A stretch of DNA of 64,000 nucleotides from Turnera subulata (taxonomy: Eukaryota; Streptophyta; Magnoliopsida; Malpighiales; Passifloraceae), in NCBI GenBank assembly GCA_028386065.3, contig JAKUCV010002500.1, forward strand, positions 484,146 to 548,145. Reading direction: 5' to 3'. This document shows, one piece after another, positions 21,463-34,837 of this stretch (position 1 is its first letter; each line of letters begins with the position of its first letter). Position numbers and translations under genes: made by a program. The notes under the pieces were generated by a model. That model made no database searches. It was not told where the DNA came from and saw only the letters and a list, made by a program, of their open reading frames with translations.

Positions 21463-24400
21463 TGTGGAAGCCCGTACCCCAATTAAATAAAAATAAAATA
21501 ATTAAATGAAAAAGAGTTACCAAAATACTCTTGAAACCCGGGGTACGAAAACCGATGCTTCGGCATACAAACATTTTCCATGAAAATGTATTAACAACGA
21601 GATGTCATAAAAGTACATGAGGTCAACCGGCTTAACAAGTAGTAAGCCATCACGGCATCACGCCGACACAATATCACAAAATCAACTCCGGCTAACTGCC
21701 GATATAGAGATAAAATAGTTATGACATCTCGAGTTATTTCACATGCAGCGGAAGATGAAAATAATAAATATAATACTCAAGATAGAAAATATCATGCATA
21801 TGGCCCTATGGATCCCACCGAGAGATAATGCACAACTACCTGCTGAAGTGACTGCGTCTGATCTCTGAGTCGAAGGTATAAGTGAGTCTGCACGCTAACT
21901 AAAGTCTGAAAAACAACGGTGGCGATTATGTGAGTCGCCTACTCAGTGAACATTAAAAGTCTAAGTATACATGAAAGTGAAGTCATGCTCGTAGGGTGAG
22001 TAGCTCACGAGCACAAGTACAGCATACAAGCAAATCAGAATCACATACCCACACATAAGCATCTTATTGTATTATTGTTCTTATTATTTAGATTTAATGC
22101 GATATTTTAATTATTATAGTTATTATTTTTATCATTATGGGCCCTCTACTGTGAGTCAAGTCTCGGTAGCGTATCTGATCAGATCAGGGTGTGAAACCCA
22201 AATGTCGAACCTCAGAAGGGGCAGATTCTGAGGCCAAAAACCACTGATAAATCTCGAGTGGCCGCTAGCTACCTGAGGGTGCACTCAGACACACCTAACC
22301 GGTGCAAGTCTTCCAGGGGTGCACCTACATCCCCTGGGCATGCTAAACAGCATAATGTGACCCGAGGGTACACTTAATTACACTTTACATTTCTGTTGAG
22401 GTACATTATGTCTTTCAGGGAAGTGTGAATGGTATGTGTCCCTGTTTAATCCGGGCCTGCGGCCCATAACCATACATTATCACCAAAGCAGTTTACATGC
22501 TATATTTTATAGCAGTGTTTCATATAGAAATTAGGCATGTGAGAACAACCAGGTATACAAATCCAATCATCGCATGTAGCAAACAAGGCAAGTAAACAAA
22601 CAAACCACACCAACATGCATTCACAAAACATATATAAAAGACTTGTAATGTCACCTCAAAATGCGGTTTATGACTTCTCCCCGATCCGGGTCCACAGCTC
22701 CAGAGGTATCTCCCGTGCCTGAATACCGGCACATAATATAATCACTAAACCAATTTTAGGAATAAAAACGTGTATGTAAGCTAATTGTATACTCTAATCG
22801 AGTAACTCCCGACCCTAACTATCCGATTATAAGACTTCCGGGTCTAAGTCCAAAGGAATATTTTCTTTTCCCTATCTCTAATGATTAGGAATCTAAGGTT
22901 CATCGGTTTAAGTAAATTAACAAATTCTCGGGCCTAAAGCCCACTAAATCTTAAATCACAAATTCCAGGCCGAGGGCCCACTTCCTTAGATCCATATTTA
23001 CCGATTATGAAATTGGGCTTCGAGCCCGTTCTTAATGTCCGTGAATTTAGTTATCCGTGATTAGGTCCTAAGTCCGTAACTTAAAGTCCATTTAAAACAA
23101 TCTAAGTTTCACATTGGAATTATTGGGCTTGGGCTCGGTTTTTCCCTAAAACCGTCCTAAAGCCATCCCGAGCCCATGGTTAATCGGCCTAAAGTTCTAT
23201 CCGTGTCGGTAATTTCTCCCGGCCACACACTCTAACTCTCCGCTCTCGGAAATCCTCAATTCACCAAGTATATAAATATAAATGTGTTTCGTAACAATAA
23301 ATTCCAAAATTTAAGTACATAACATAACCGAGACTAATCATAGACAATTACCGTCTAACACTCGTAAAAACGAGAAATACAGTCTGCTGGTCAGAACTGA
23401 GCCTTCGCCGGAAAATTCCCGAGCCCTCGCCGGAACAGTGCGTTCTCGCCGGATTCCGGTCACTTCGCCGGAATTTTGCCGGAGCCCAAAAACAACCCCA
23501 CACAACTGCCATCGTCCAAAACAACAACAACCAACAGGGTATACAGCTCAAATACAACACCCGCAGGCATAAAACGAAATTTAGCAAACTATGGCAACAA
23601 TTCCTTACCCGGAAAAACACTGCCAACCTGCCGAAAAACTTCTACAGCTTCACCGGAAGCAACCACCACGCACTGCCACCATCCCCTTCAATCCCCCGAT
23701 TCAAACCAAAACCAACACCAACAACAACACTGCAATCCGACCACACCTCGCTCCGAGCACCAAACCTCGCCACAATCCACCAGCAAAACACCCAACAACA
23801 ACAAACAATCCGCCGCCAAGCCAAGGAAATCCAAATCAACACTTGGTACAACCAACACATAAAAACTCAATTTGAAAAACAAAGAGAGGGATGTGTGGCT
23901 TACCAAATAACACCCAAGGCGGTGCTTACTGGAGGAGTCGAAGGCACGACTCACTGGTGGCCTCGTCGATTCTGCACACGCCGGCCCTCGTCCCAGCCTC
24001 CTCTGCGACTAGTGGTGGTGGCGGCGGCTTCGTGTCCCTGCGGCGGCGACACGAGAAAGAGAACAGAAGGTATGGTGGCGGCGACGGGTTCTGTGAGAGG
24101 AAGGGAAGAAGACGAGATGGAAGAAAAGAAAAGAGAGGGAAAGGAATCGTGAGGGCTGCCGGGCGAAATGGAGGGGAGAAGCAGATAGGAAAAAGAGAGG
24201 AGATAATGGAAGACATGGCCGTTGAGGCGTGATTGAGGGGGTGGCAGTGGGCGACAATGCCGTTGTGGGTGGCGGCAGTAAGTGGAGAAACAACGGGCAG
24301 AAGAGAAAAGAAAAGTGGAGAAGAAGGGAAGAAAGAGGAGAAGAAAAGGGGGGGTTTTAGGGTTGGCCGGCTCAGCCCCGAAACGACGTCGTTTCGGGCT

Positions 24401-24658
24401 GAGGCGCGGTCAACCCACTTCAGTCAACGCGCGGGTTTTTTTTTTTTTTAACCCCAAAACGACGTAGTTTAAACCGAAACTACGTTAAACGTCGTGTTTC
24501 GCCCCGAAACGCGTTTTAGGTCCGACGAAACTCGAAAGCAACGTATTACCACCCATAATTAATGAATCCAATGGAAAATAATTTAATTTAATTTCCATTA
24601 CTGAAATTCGGAATTTTTTTTCTTTATAAATCCAAAAACGGAAATCCGGGGCGTTACA
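21463..24658 (-). repeat. Element 1, 5' LTR (3,196 bp)
   Basis: Near-identical to 15816-19026 and next to the PBS at 21449-21460. The ORFs that recur in both LTRs (for example 17829-18518 and 23476-23862) are shared by virtue of this duplication and show no coding motif. Confidence 0.95.
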
Positions 24659-25122
24659 AAGTACCTATACTTAGTGATAACTTCTGTGCTCTATTCTGAG
24701 TGATTGTGTAAAAGCAAAACTTGGGTGAGCTTTGTGGTGAGTGTTCAGGTTTAAGTTGAGCCTAAGGAAAAAACTTGTATTAATCATTTTTGGTTGAAAC
24801 CATGAAAAGCCATCTTAGTGAGAGTTAGAAATCTCAAGGGGGAATCCATGAGTAGTGGATGTAGTCCTGCGTGGCGAACCACTATAAATCGTGTGTCCAA
24901 TAATCTCTAACCCATCCTCCTTATGTGTTAATTAGTTTGTTCATTAGTGTTCTTAAACACAAATCCCATACACATAAACACTTTGGTATTAGACACACCA
25001 AATCGGGTTTAATCCGAAAAAGCTAATTCACCCCCCTAGCCACTTTGGGCCAACATATTTTGGGTTCCATTATATAAACGCAATACAAGGATAAAATTCT
25101 ATACATTGAATCATATATATTT

Positions 25123-27907
25123 TGAAATGCCCCAACCCGTATTTACCGTACACAGAAACACGTGCCGGAACTGTAATACCCCGACCAACAATGCATCGCA
25201 TACAGTGTATACAATAGAAAATCGGCTTAACCACAAATAACAAAAGTACGTCTGGCCCTACAGCCCAACAATATAAACAAGTCACCCGAACTCCGGGAAC
25301 ATCAACAACAACACAACCAGCCCATTGGCCCAACAATAACAATAAATAGCACAGCGAAAGACTTAATAACTCACAAAGACACTATATGCGACACTGATGC
25401 AAACTAATGGATTCGAGTCCTGTCCAAGGGATAACGCCGCAGCCTGTCTGGAATGCATCATACCTGAATCACAAATAACTCAACCTACGGGATGAAAGCC
25501 CGCAGGTGAGGGGTGAGTCTGAAGTGCCCACCAACCATGGATAGACAATCAATATGCAACACTATAAATTACTCAAGGTCGAAAACAGGCATAACAGCCA
25601 AAATACACCAATCCAAAAGACTTGACCCAAAACTGATCCAAGACCCAAAAAGACTTAAACAAAAATCCAATTTCCAATTTTATCTTTCCGGGTCCCGTCA
25701 CGGATAAGCTAGGGGTCAGACCTGGTCATCAACATATTTTGGGTGCCAGATCAAATCCAAGAGAGCCAAGGGATCGACATCCCAAAATAGTAACCCAGGG
25801 ATAGACATCCCAAATATAATCACGGGATAGACATCCCAAGCATAGACATGCTTATCACAAGTAACCCAGATCATGGCCACCACAAAATAGTCTGAAACCA
25901 TCGAGTCGTACCACTACTTACCACGTGACAATTATATCATCATCATCCAAAATCCAAATCCCAAGGATCAACATCCCTAACCAAAACACCGGGATAGAAA
26001 TCCCAATCCAAAACCAAGGATCGACATCCTCATCACATTTTATTATTTAATCCATTATTCTTATACCAAAAGACACGGAAATAAATATCCAAAACTCAAT
26101 GCACGGGGATAAGCATCCCAAAACCAAATCATGGGGATAAACATCCCAAAATCAAACAAGGTACTGGGATAAACATCCCGAATCATACCACAACAAATGC
26201 AACAATCAACAGTGCAACAATCATCATACACAACAACCGAGTAATACAGGCACATATTGAAAGAAATCCATCCTCACCTTAGCCGATTATCAATTTTGGA
26301 AATGCCCAACAGACTCCAAGTCCGGTTCCTCAGGTATCTGCTCGTTATCAACTCCTATATCAAACAAATAATATGCATATAAGATGTCATGCAGATGCCA
26401 TGCTAATACTGTACACCGTAAATTAAATATAAACTCGCCTCGGTTACTTCCCCGGGTTATTTCTCTATTATCATCATAATTCACCATTTATTTCCAGTGT
26501 TAAAAATAATACTACACTTATACCTATACCCGGATATTATTCCGGTATTTTATTACCTTGATAATATCCTTTCCATAATTATTTTCCTCAAAATAATTTT
26601 TATTTACCATATATAATATACTTTTCCCATTTCTAAAATTTTATTTCCCCAAGTTATTTCCCAAAATATTATTTCCACAAATTATTTTTATTTTCCCAGA
26701 ATTATATTTATTCCTAGAATATCTTTTCTTCTTTTTTTTTATTAAATCCGGACTAGGCCCAAACAGTGCCAGATCAGGCCATGCACAGTGCCAAGCCCAG
26801 ACCCCAAACAGGAGCCCAGGAGCAGCCCATGTGCAGGCCTAGAGATCCGGCCCAGCAGCCCAACCCACGCTTCAAAACTACCCAGCCCAAGATCCAACTC
26901 ACACTACTCGGGTCAACCCGACCCTAACCGGGTCGTCTTCAACCCGGGATGCTAACCTTGAGTAGAAGGCAATGGCGCGCGTGTCGAGGCGAGGTGGCAA
27001 GCAGGGCGAGGCGTGCGGCACAGCGACGACTGGCGCGAGGAGGGCGACAACGGGCGGCGTGCACGGAGCAGCAGGACGAGTTCGGCTTGACTCGTCGGGT
27101 CGTCGTGACGGCGGCAGTGTGCAGGCGGGACAGCGGCAGCGAGGGAGAGGAGAGGAAAAAGGAGAGGAGGGGAAAGAGACGGGTGGCGGTGGTCGGGTGT
27201 AGGTCGGCATTGGTTGGGTGGGGAAGAAGAAGAGAAAAGGAGAAAAGGGAAGAGAGGAGAGGTGGTGACTGTGTTGTGGTGGCGGTTCACGGTGGCAACG
27301 ACGTGAGAGGTGGAAGAGGGGAAGATGGGGTTGGCTCAAAACTACGTAGTTTTGGAGCTGGGTGTGTGTTTTGTTATTTTTCTGCTTGGTTCAGTAGGTT
27401 GTATGGTTTTTTTTCCAGGCAGTGTTTTTGCAGGGTTTACAGGGAAGTGAGGGGAGATGAAGACTGGTGTGCACTGGGTTGGCATGAGACACAGGTGAAG
27501 GACATGCAGATCACTGGTATAGCACGGGCAGGGTACTGGCCACGCACAGGTGTAACAATCTGCTCACAAGCTTCACAGTAGAAGGCGGCGGCAGCCTAAT
27601 ACTGTGCAGCATGTGAGGCGGGTTCTGTCCGGACCAGAAAATAACTTTAGTACCCCCTTAGCTTTATTTCTGGTCTGATAACTCGAGGATAAACCCGACT
27701 TTTTTGAAGATTCCTGGACCCGAAAAATTCCAACTTTGGTCCGAAAAATCCGCAGAAAAATCCCGAACGTGGAACAGGGCTCGGTTTCAGAATCCAAAGC
27801 TCGATTTACCATAGATTAATTACCCAAGATTAATTTTAATGGTAAATAATGGTAAAATAAATTTTTACGGTACCGGTAAAAACATAAAAATTACCCGGGC
27901 TGTTACA
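25123..27907 (-). repeat. Element 2, 3' LTR (2,785 bp) with spaced palindromes
   Basis: TG..CA ends (TGAAATGCCCC..GGGCTGTTACA). It contains about nine copies of the interrupted palindrome GGGATARACATCCC between 25770 and 26179. An AT-rich block (26480-26740) and a GC-rich block (26940-27300) follow. The 210-codon plus ORF at 26949-27581 is a GC-rich shadow. About 70 bp near 25680-25750 are absent from the 5' LTR. Confidence 0.92.
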
Positions 27908-27924
27908 GCCTACCCACCTTAAAG

Positions 27925-27944
27925 GAATTTCGTCTCTGAAATTC
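27925..27944 (-). promoter_or_regulatory. Conserved hairpin next to the polypurine tract of element 2
   Basis: GAATTTCG and TGAAATTC form a 7-of-8 inverted repeat about 17 bases from the 3' LTR. It matches the structure at 19046-19065. Confidence 0.45.
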
Positions 27945-30900
27945 ACTCTGATGCTGAGAACAGGTGCGGATACTGAGAACGCATGTGCTCCTCAACTTCC
28001 CATGTAGACTCGTTCGCAGAGTGCTTGCTCCACTTAACCTTTACCATCGGAATGACTCGGTTCTTCAACTGTCTGACCTCTCGGGCAAGAATCTGCTCTG
28101 GCAATTCTGTATACGTAAGATCCTCTGCGACCTTAACATCTGTTGTAGTAACCACGTGACTCGGATCCGATCTGTACCTCCTTAACTTGGAAACATGAAA
28201 CACATCATGAATCCGTGACAACTCCTCTGGTAAAGATAATCTATACGCCAAGGGTCCAACCCTTTCTACGATCTCATACGGTCCGATGTACCTGGGACTC
28301 AGCTTCCCTCTTTCCCAAATCTGATAACACCCTTCCAGGGTGCAACTCGAAGGAAAACTCTTTCTCCCACCTGGTACTCCATCTCACGACGATGTTTGTC
28401 AGCATAACTCTTTTGTCGGTCCTGTGCTGCTCTCATACTCTGCTTAACTACCTGAATCTTATCAACTGTCTGCTTAACCAAATCTGGACCCACAATCAAA
28501 CGGAGACCTTCTTCATCCCAACATACTGGACTTCAGCACTTTCTTTCGTAAAGAGCTTCAAAAGGTGGCATGCCGATGCTGGAATGAAAACTATTGTTGT
28601 AGGCGAACTCCGCTAAGGACAAATACTGATCCCAACTCCCATTAAAATTAAGAGCACAAGCCCTTAACATGTCCTCCAGTGTCTGAATAGTCCTTTCTGA
28701 CTATCCATCAGTCTGAGGATGAAACGCAGTACTGAAACTCAACTTCGTACCCAAAGCTGCTTGCAGACTCTTCCAGAACCGTGATGTGAATCTCGTATCT
28801 CTATCTGAGACTATGGACTTAGGGATTCCATGTGGTCTCACAACCTCTGCAACATATTGCTTTGCCAAGTTGTCTAGGGTGTCTGTCTATCGGATGGGGA
28901 GAAAATGAGCTGATTTTGTAAGTCGGTCAACAATAACCCAGATGACATCATGCTGCCTCCGAGTCAATGGTAGTCCAACCACAAAATCCATAGTGATCAT
29001 CTCCCATTTCCACTCTGGCACTGTCAAAGATCTCAATTTTCCTGTTGGAGCCCGATGCTCGGCTTTTACTTGTTGACAAGTGATACACTTAGCAACATAC
29101 TCGGCTACATCTTTCTTCATACGCGGCCACCAAAAATGACTCCTCAAATTCTGATACATTTTGGTGCTTCCGGGATGCATAGCATACGACATTATATGTC
29201 CTTCTTCCAGAATCTAACTGCGTAGGTCACCAACACTAGGTACACATAGACGTTTCCCCAACATCAATGCACTATCCTCAGCTATGCGAAACTTGTCTTC
29301 TTTTCCACTACGGACTACTTCCTTCAGCTTGATCAAGTCGGGATCTCCATCTTGTAGTTTCATAATCCAGCCTCTCAGGTTAGACTTGACTTCAATGTGG
29401 GTCAACAAGGCTCCTGTCTCGTCTACTGACAAATCAACTCCCATCTTCCTTAGCTCGATAAGTGAGGATATCGAGTAGGTCGTGGAAGCATCTTCTAGTT
29501 GTCTCCGGCTCAAAGCATCTGCTACAACATTAGCTTTTCCAGGGTGATACTCAATAGTACAATCATAATCATTCAGCAACTCAACCCAACATCTTTGTCA
29601 TAGGTTAAGTTCCTTCTGAGTCATGTTGTACTTGAGACTCTTATGATCTGTGAATATCTGGCATCTCTCTCCGAACAGGTAATGTCGTCAGATCTTCAAG
29701 GCAAGGATCACTGCGGCCATCTCTAGATCATGTGTCGGGTAGTTCTTCTCATGTGGTCTCAAATGTCTCGAAGCATAGGCAATCACTCGGCCCTCTTGCA
29801 TCAGAACTGCTCCCAAACCAAGACCTGAAGCATCACAAAACAGCACGTACTCCACTCCTGGCTTAGGTACTATCAAGACCGGTGCTGATGTCAACTTCTT
29901 CTTCAGTTCATCAAAACTCTTCTGGTAGGCATCACTCCATACAAAGGCTTGATCTTTTCTTAATAGCTTGGTCATGGGACTGGCTATCAAGGAAAAACCC
30001 TCGATGATTCTCCGGTAATATCCTACAAGGCCAAGAAAACTTCTGACTTCGGGTACCGTCTTGGGTGGCTCCCACTCTAAAACAGCTTTCATTTTGGCAG
30101 GGTCAACCTTAATCCCATTCCCGGATACAACATGTCCAAGGAATGCAACTTCCTCAAGCCAGAACTCGCACTTACTGAACTTGGCATACAATTGTTTCTC
30201 TCGCAGCCTCTGTAGTACTACCCTCAGATGCTCTTCATGTTCTTCCCTGGAGTATATCAGAATATCGTCGATGAAGACTACCACAAACTTTTCCAAGAAC
30301 TCGATCAGGACCAAGTGCATCAAGCACATAAAAACTGCAAGTGCATTGGTCAAGCCGAAAGGAACCACTGTGAACTCAAAATGACCATACCGAGTGTGAA
30401 AGGCTGTCTTCGGTATGTCCTTCTCTGCAATCATGACCTGATGGTAGCCAGATCGAAGATCTATCTTGGAAAATATAGTAGCTCCTTGTAACTGATCAAA
30501 AAGGTCGTCAATCTTGGGAAGTGGGTACTTGTTCTTCACTGTCACTTTGTTCAGCTGTCGGTAGTCCACACACATTCACAAACTGCCATCTTTCTTCTTC
30601 ACAAAGAGAACTGGTGATCTCCAAGGTGATGTACTAGGCCTGATGAATCCCTTCTCAAGCAGCTCATCTAATTGTTTCTTCACTCCTAGAGTTCTGTTGG
30701 TGCCATCAGATATGGTGCCATCGAGATAAGTGTCACTCCCGGCATCAAATCGATGGTGTACTCAACTTTCCTGTCAGGTGACAATCCTGGTAGATCCTCC
30801 GAAAACACATCTGGAAACTCCCTCACAACTGTGATGTCCCCCAAAACCGGAGTATGAACTTCTTCGCCTTTGACATGTGTCATCAAGGCATCTGGACCAA

Positions 30901-32575
30901 ACAGCTTCATCCCAAAATCTTGATTAGCAGAGATACTACAGGTAGCAACAGCTCTCCCAATACCCGTCAACAAAACCTGTCGCCCACCATCAGAAGTCAA
31001 CAGCACTTCCTTGGTTCGACAGTTTACCATAGCACTGTACCTTGACAACCAATCGATCCCCAGAATAATATCGAAACCTCCCATGTTCATCACAATCAGT
31101 CGTGCAAGAAAAACCTCGTTATCGTACGAGAGAGAAACGTCTCTGCACACATGGGTTAATCTGACCACTATACCTGCAGGTAACCTAACCCTCATCGGAC
31201 AAGTTAAACTCTCTCCCGTACAGTTATGTTGTTTTGCAAAACTTTGCGCAACAAATGAATACGTAGCACCAGGATCAATCAAAGTATAAGCAATACTACC
31301 AAAGACTGTAAAAGTACCTGCTATAACATCGGCATTCTCTGGATCCTCATCAGCGGTGATCACAAATGCTCTCGAAACTGCTGCACTCTGATTCATGGCT
31401 GACTGGGTTCTAGCAGGAACAGCTCCACGTCCTCGGCCTCGACCTCGACCAACTCCAGAGCTACTAGGAACAATGGCAACTGAGGCCTGCACTGTCTGAA
31501 CAGGTGCCATACCTCCAGATCTTCCCAACTTGGGACAAGAGTATCGGTAGTGCCCAACTTTTTTACACTCATAGCACCTCACTTGAGACAGAGGAGGTCT
31601 CAGGCGAGCATTCCAAGACAAAGTCCCTCCAGACTGAGTCCAAGAACTGACTCGGTTGCTGTAGTTATTGTTGTTCCATCCACGTCCCTGACTCGCTGGC
31701 ATGAATCAGCTCTGTCCATATCCTGACCAGTTTGCTGGTGTCTGTAACCTCTTGTTCTGTCCCCAAGAACTTTGTGCAGCTTGCCTCTTACGGATCTCCT
31801 GTTGCTCTCTCTCATTGCCCAACCAGATGATCTCGACTCTCAAGGCATCTGTTAGCATGTCCTGGTAGGTCTCATAAACCTTGCACCCTATGACTGTCTG
31901 GATACCAGATCGAAGACCATCCCAGAAACGTTTACATCTGGCCTCCGGAGTAGCCACAAACTCACTAGCGTAGATGGACAGGCGGTTGAACTTGATCTCA
32001 TACTCATGGACCGTCTGTTCTGCCCCCTATTGCAGTCCCAGAAACTCTCGTCTCAGCTGGTCCTGGTACGCCTCAGAAACATACTTCCTCCGGAACATCT
32101 CCATGAACTGGTTCCATGGCATAGTAATAGGAGTCGGCAGGTCCCTAGTTGTAGACTCCCACCAATCAACGGCATCTCCTCTGAACATGGCAGCGACATA
32201 TCTGGCCTACTTGTCATTCCTGCATGTCAGCTTCAGCATAACCCTGTTTATCTGTCTGAGCCACTGATCAGCATCCTGTGGTGTAGTAACATCGGTAAAA
32301 ATTTCTGCCCCAAGCTTCTCCAGATTCATATACACTGGATCTTCAACAGGTCCCTGATTTCCCTATTCCCAAGATTCTATAGCATCGATACGAGCATCTC
32401 TGGCATCTTGCCTTCGCAGAATCTGAGTTACCACGTTTAACATCTGCGTACGGTCTCCCAAAGGAGCAATCGGAGGGTGTTCCGGACCTCCCGCAACTTG
32501 CTGCGGTTGATCCACCGATACCTGATCGTCATCTAGGTGACCTCCAGCATGTTGATTCCCTCAAACCAGAACCAT
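27943..32575 (-). pseudogene. Decayed gag-pol of element 2
   Basis: Gag opens at 32575 and runs in one frame through several stops to a CCHC zinc knuckle (CYECKKVGHYRYSC, in 30686-31702) and a protease site (LIDPGATYSF). The frame changes near 30687. RT follows (30575-29688) with [19 protein letters not shown] and the active-site FIDDILIYS. RNase H is at [13 protein letters not shown] and [18 protein letters not shown]. The integrase zinc region and core begin at 29192 (CITCQQVKAEHR, DFVVGLP). A second frame change lies between 28299 and 28251, before a chromodomain-like C-terminus (KVKWSKHSANESTWEVEEHM). The chromodomain plus LTRs longer than 2.5 kb suggest the Tekay clade. Many in-frame stops make it non-functional. 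Confidence 0.92.
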
Positions 32576-32706
32576 TCATCTTACCTATATGAGAATGTAT
32601 ATGCATGCTTATTATATCATGTCATGACAGGTTTTATGCACAAACAAACAATCATACAATCACAGTTATGTCCCTAATGACCTACTGCCTGCTCCGCTAC
32701 CAAAAA

Positions 32707-34837
32707 TAAAACGCCCCGACCCGTATTTACCGTACACAGTAAACACGTACCGGAACTGTAATACCCCGACCAACAATGCACCGCATACAGTGTATACAAC
32801 AGAAAATCGGCTTAACCGCAAATAACAAAAGTACGTCTGGCCCAACAGCCCAACAATATAAACAAGTCACCCGAACCCCAGGAACATCAACAACAACACA
32901 ACCAGCCCAATGGCCTAACAATAGCAATAAGTAGCACAGTGGAAGACTTAATAACTCACAAAGACACTGTATACGACACTGATGCAAACTAATGGATCCG
33001 AGTCCTGTCCAAGGGATAACGCCGCAGCCTGTCGGGAATGCATCATACCTGAATCACAAATAACTCAACCTACGGGAAGAAAGCCCGCAGGTGAGGGGTG
33101 AGTCGGAAGTGCCCACCAACCATGGATAGACAATCAATATGCAACACTATAAATTACTCAAGGTCGAAAACAGGCATAACAGCCAAAATACACCAATCCA
33201 AAAGACTCGACCCAAAACTGATCCAAGACCCAAAAAGACTTAAACAAAAATCCAAGAGAGCCAGATCAAATCCAAGAGAGCCCAAGGATCGACATCCCAA
33301 AATAGTAACCCAGGGATAGACATCCCAAATATAATCACGGGAAAGACATCCCAAGCATAGACATGCTTATCACAAGTAACCCAGATCATGGCCACCACAA
33401 AATAGTATGAAACCATCGAGTCGTACCACTACTTACCACGTGACAATTATATCATCATCATCCAAAATCCAAATCCCAGGGATCAACATCCCTAACCAAA
33501 ACATCGGGATAGACATCCCAATCCAAAACCAAGGATCGACATCCTTATCACATTTTATTATTTAATCCATTATTCTTATACCAAAAGACACGGAAATAAA
33601 CATCCAAAACTCAATGCACGGGGATAAACATCCCAAAACCAAATCATGGGGAAAAACATCCCAAAATCAAACAAGGTACTGGGATAAACATCCCGAATCA
33701 TACCACAGTAAATGCAACAATCAACAGTGCAACAATCATCATACACAACAACCGAGTAATACAGACACATATTGAAGGAAATCCATCCTCACCTTAGCCG
33801 ATTATCAATTTTGGAAATGCCCAACAGACTCCAAGTCCGGTTCCTCAAGTATCTGCTCGTCATCAACTCCTATATCAAACAAATAATATGCACATAAGAT
33901 GTCATGCAGATGCCATGCTAATACTGTACACCGTAAATTAAATATAAACTCGTCTCGGTTACTTCCCCGGGTTATTTCTCTATTATCATCATAATTCACC
34001 ATTTATTTCCAGTGTCAAAAATAATATTACACTTATACCTATACCCAGATATTATTCCGATATTTTATTACCTTGATAATACCCTTTCCATAATTATTTT
34101 CCTCAAAATAATTATTATTTACCATATATAATATACTTTTCCCATTTCCCGAATTTTATTTCCCCAAGTTATTTCCCAAAATATTATTTCCACAAATTAT
34201 TTTTATTTTCCCAGAATTATATTTATTCCCATAATATTTTTTTTTTTTATTAAATCCGGACTGGGCCCAAACAGTGCCAGATCAGGCCATGCACAGTGCC
34301 AAGCCCAGATTCCAAACAGGAGCCTAGGAGCAGCCCATGTGCAGGCCTAGAGATCCGGCCCAACAGTCCAACCCACGCTTCAAAACCACCCAGCCCAAGA
34401 TCCAACTCGCACTACTCGGATCAACCCGACCCTAACTGGGTCGTCTTCAACCCGGGATGCTCACCTTGAGCAGACGGCGACGGCGCGCGTGTCGAGGCGA
34501 GGTGGCGATCAGGACGAGGCGTGCGGCACAACGACGACTGGCGTGAGGAGGGCGACAACGGGCGGCGTGCACGGAGCAACAGGACGAGTTCAGCTTGACT
34601 CGTCGGGTCATCGTGACAGCGGCGGTGTGCAGGCGGGACAGCGGCAACGAGGGAGAGGAGAGGAAAAAGGAGAGGAGGGGAAAGAGGAGGGTGGCAGTGG
34701 TCGGGTGTAGGTCGACACGGGTTGGGTGGCTAAGAAGAAGAGAAAAGGAGAAAAGGGAAGAGAGGAGAGGTGGTGACGGTGTTGTGGTGGCGGTTCACGG
34801 TGGCAACGGCGTGAGAGGTGGAAGAGGGGAAGATGGG
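32707..34837 (-). repeat. Element 2, 5' LTR, first part
   Basis: Matches 25123 onward, with the initial TG mutated to TA. It holds the same spaced palindromes at about 33284-33694. It breaks at 34837, inside what reads gatggggttgg in the other LTR. Confidence 0.92.

Larger units (their letters stand above)
15816..24658 (-). mobile_element. Element 1: non-autonomous large LTR retrotransposon (8,843 bp) with antisense ORFs
   Basis: Two near-identical long LTRs (15816-19026 and 21463-24658, TG..CA) flank a 2.4-kb internal region. The perfect TSD is aagta (15811-15815 and 24659-24663). The PBS (TGGTAGCGGAGC read on minus, 21449-21460) abuts the right LTR, so the element is transcribed on minus. 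No gag, protease, RT or integrase is present. Beside the left LTR a relic of a chromovirus pol C-terminus survives on minus (19067-19025: NFEDEILFKVGRT), showing descent from a Tekay-like gypsy element. The internal region instead carries plus-strand ORFs at 19216 and 20452. LTR differences are few (about 1% by hand count), so insertion is recent. Confidence 0.92.
15143..25058 (+). repeat. SIRE/Maximus-type solo LTR, split by element 1
   Basis: Left piece about 15143-15815, right piece 24664-25058. The left piece has gttttgattatgacaaacc at its start and a TATA-like gctataaaaaggag near 15652. The right piece has gtggatgtagtcctgcgtgg..aaccactataaat near 24857 and ends ctaattcacccccctagcc..ccaaca. 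This order matches SIRE-type copia LTRs as I remember them. No pol region is attached and I could not fix a TSD. Confidence 0.5.

Noticed and set aside
15816..24658. Large tandem duplication of about 3.2 kb
   Set aside because: The repeats have TG..CA ends, a 5-bp TSD outside and a PBS inside, so they are LTRs and not a segmental duplication.
25770..26179. Spaced short repeats resembling a CRISPR array
   Set aside because: Nuclear plant DNA; spacing is irregular, repeats are only 14 bp and vary, and the array lies inside an LTR.
26949..27581. 210-codon plus ORF
   Set aside because: It lies in the GC-rich part of the element 2 LTR, Arg/Gly-rich without motif; the corresponding frame in the 5' LTR is interrupted by element 3.
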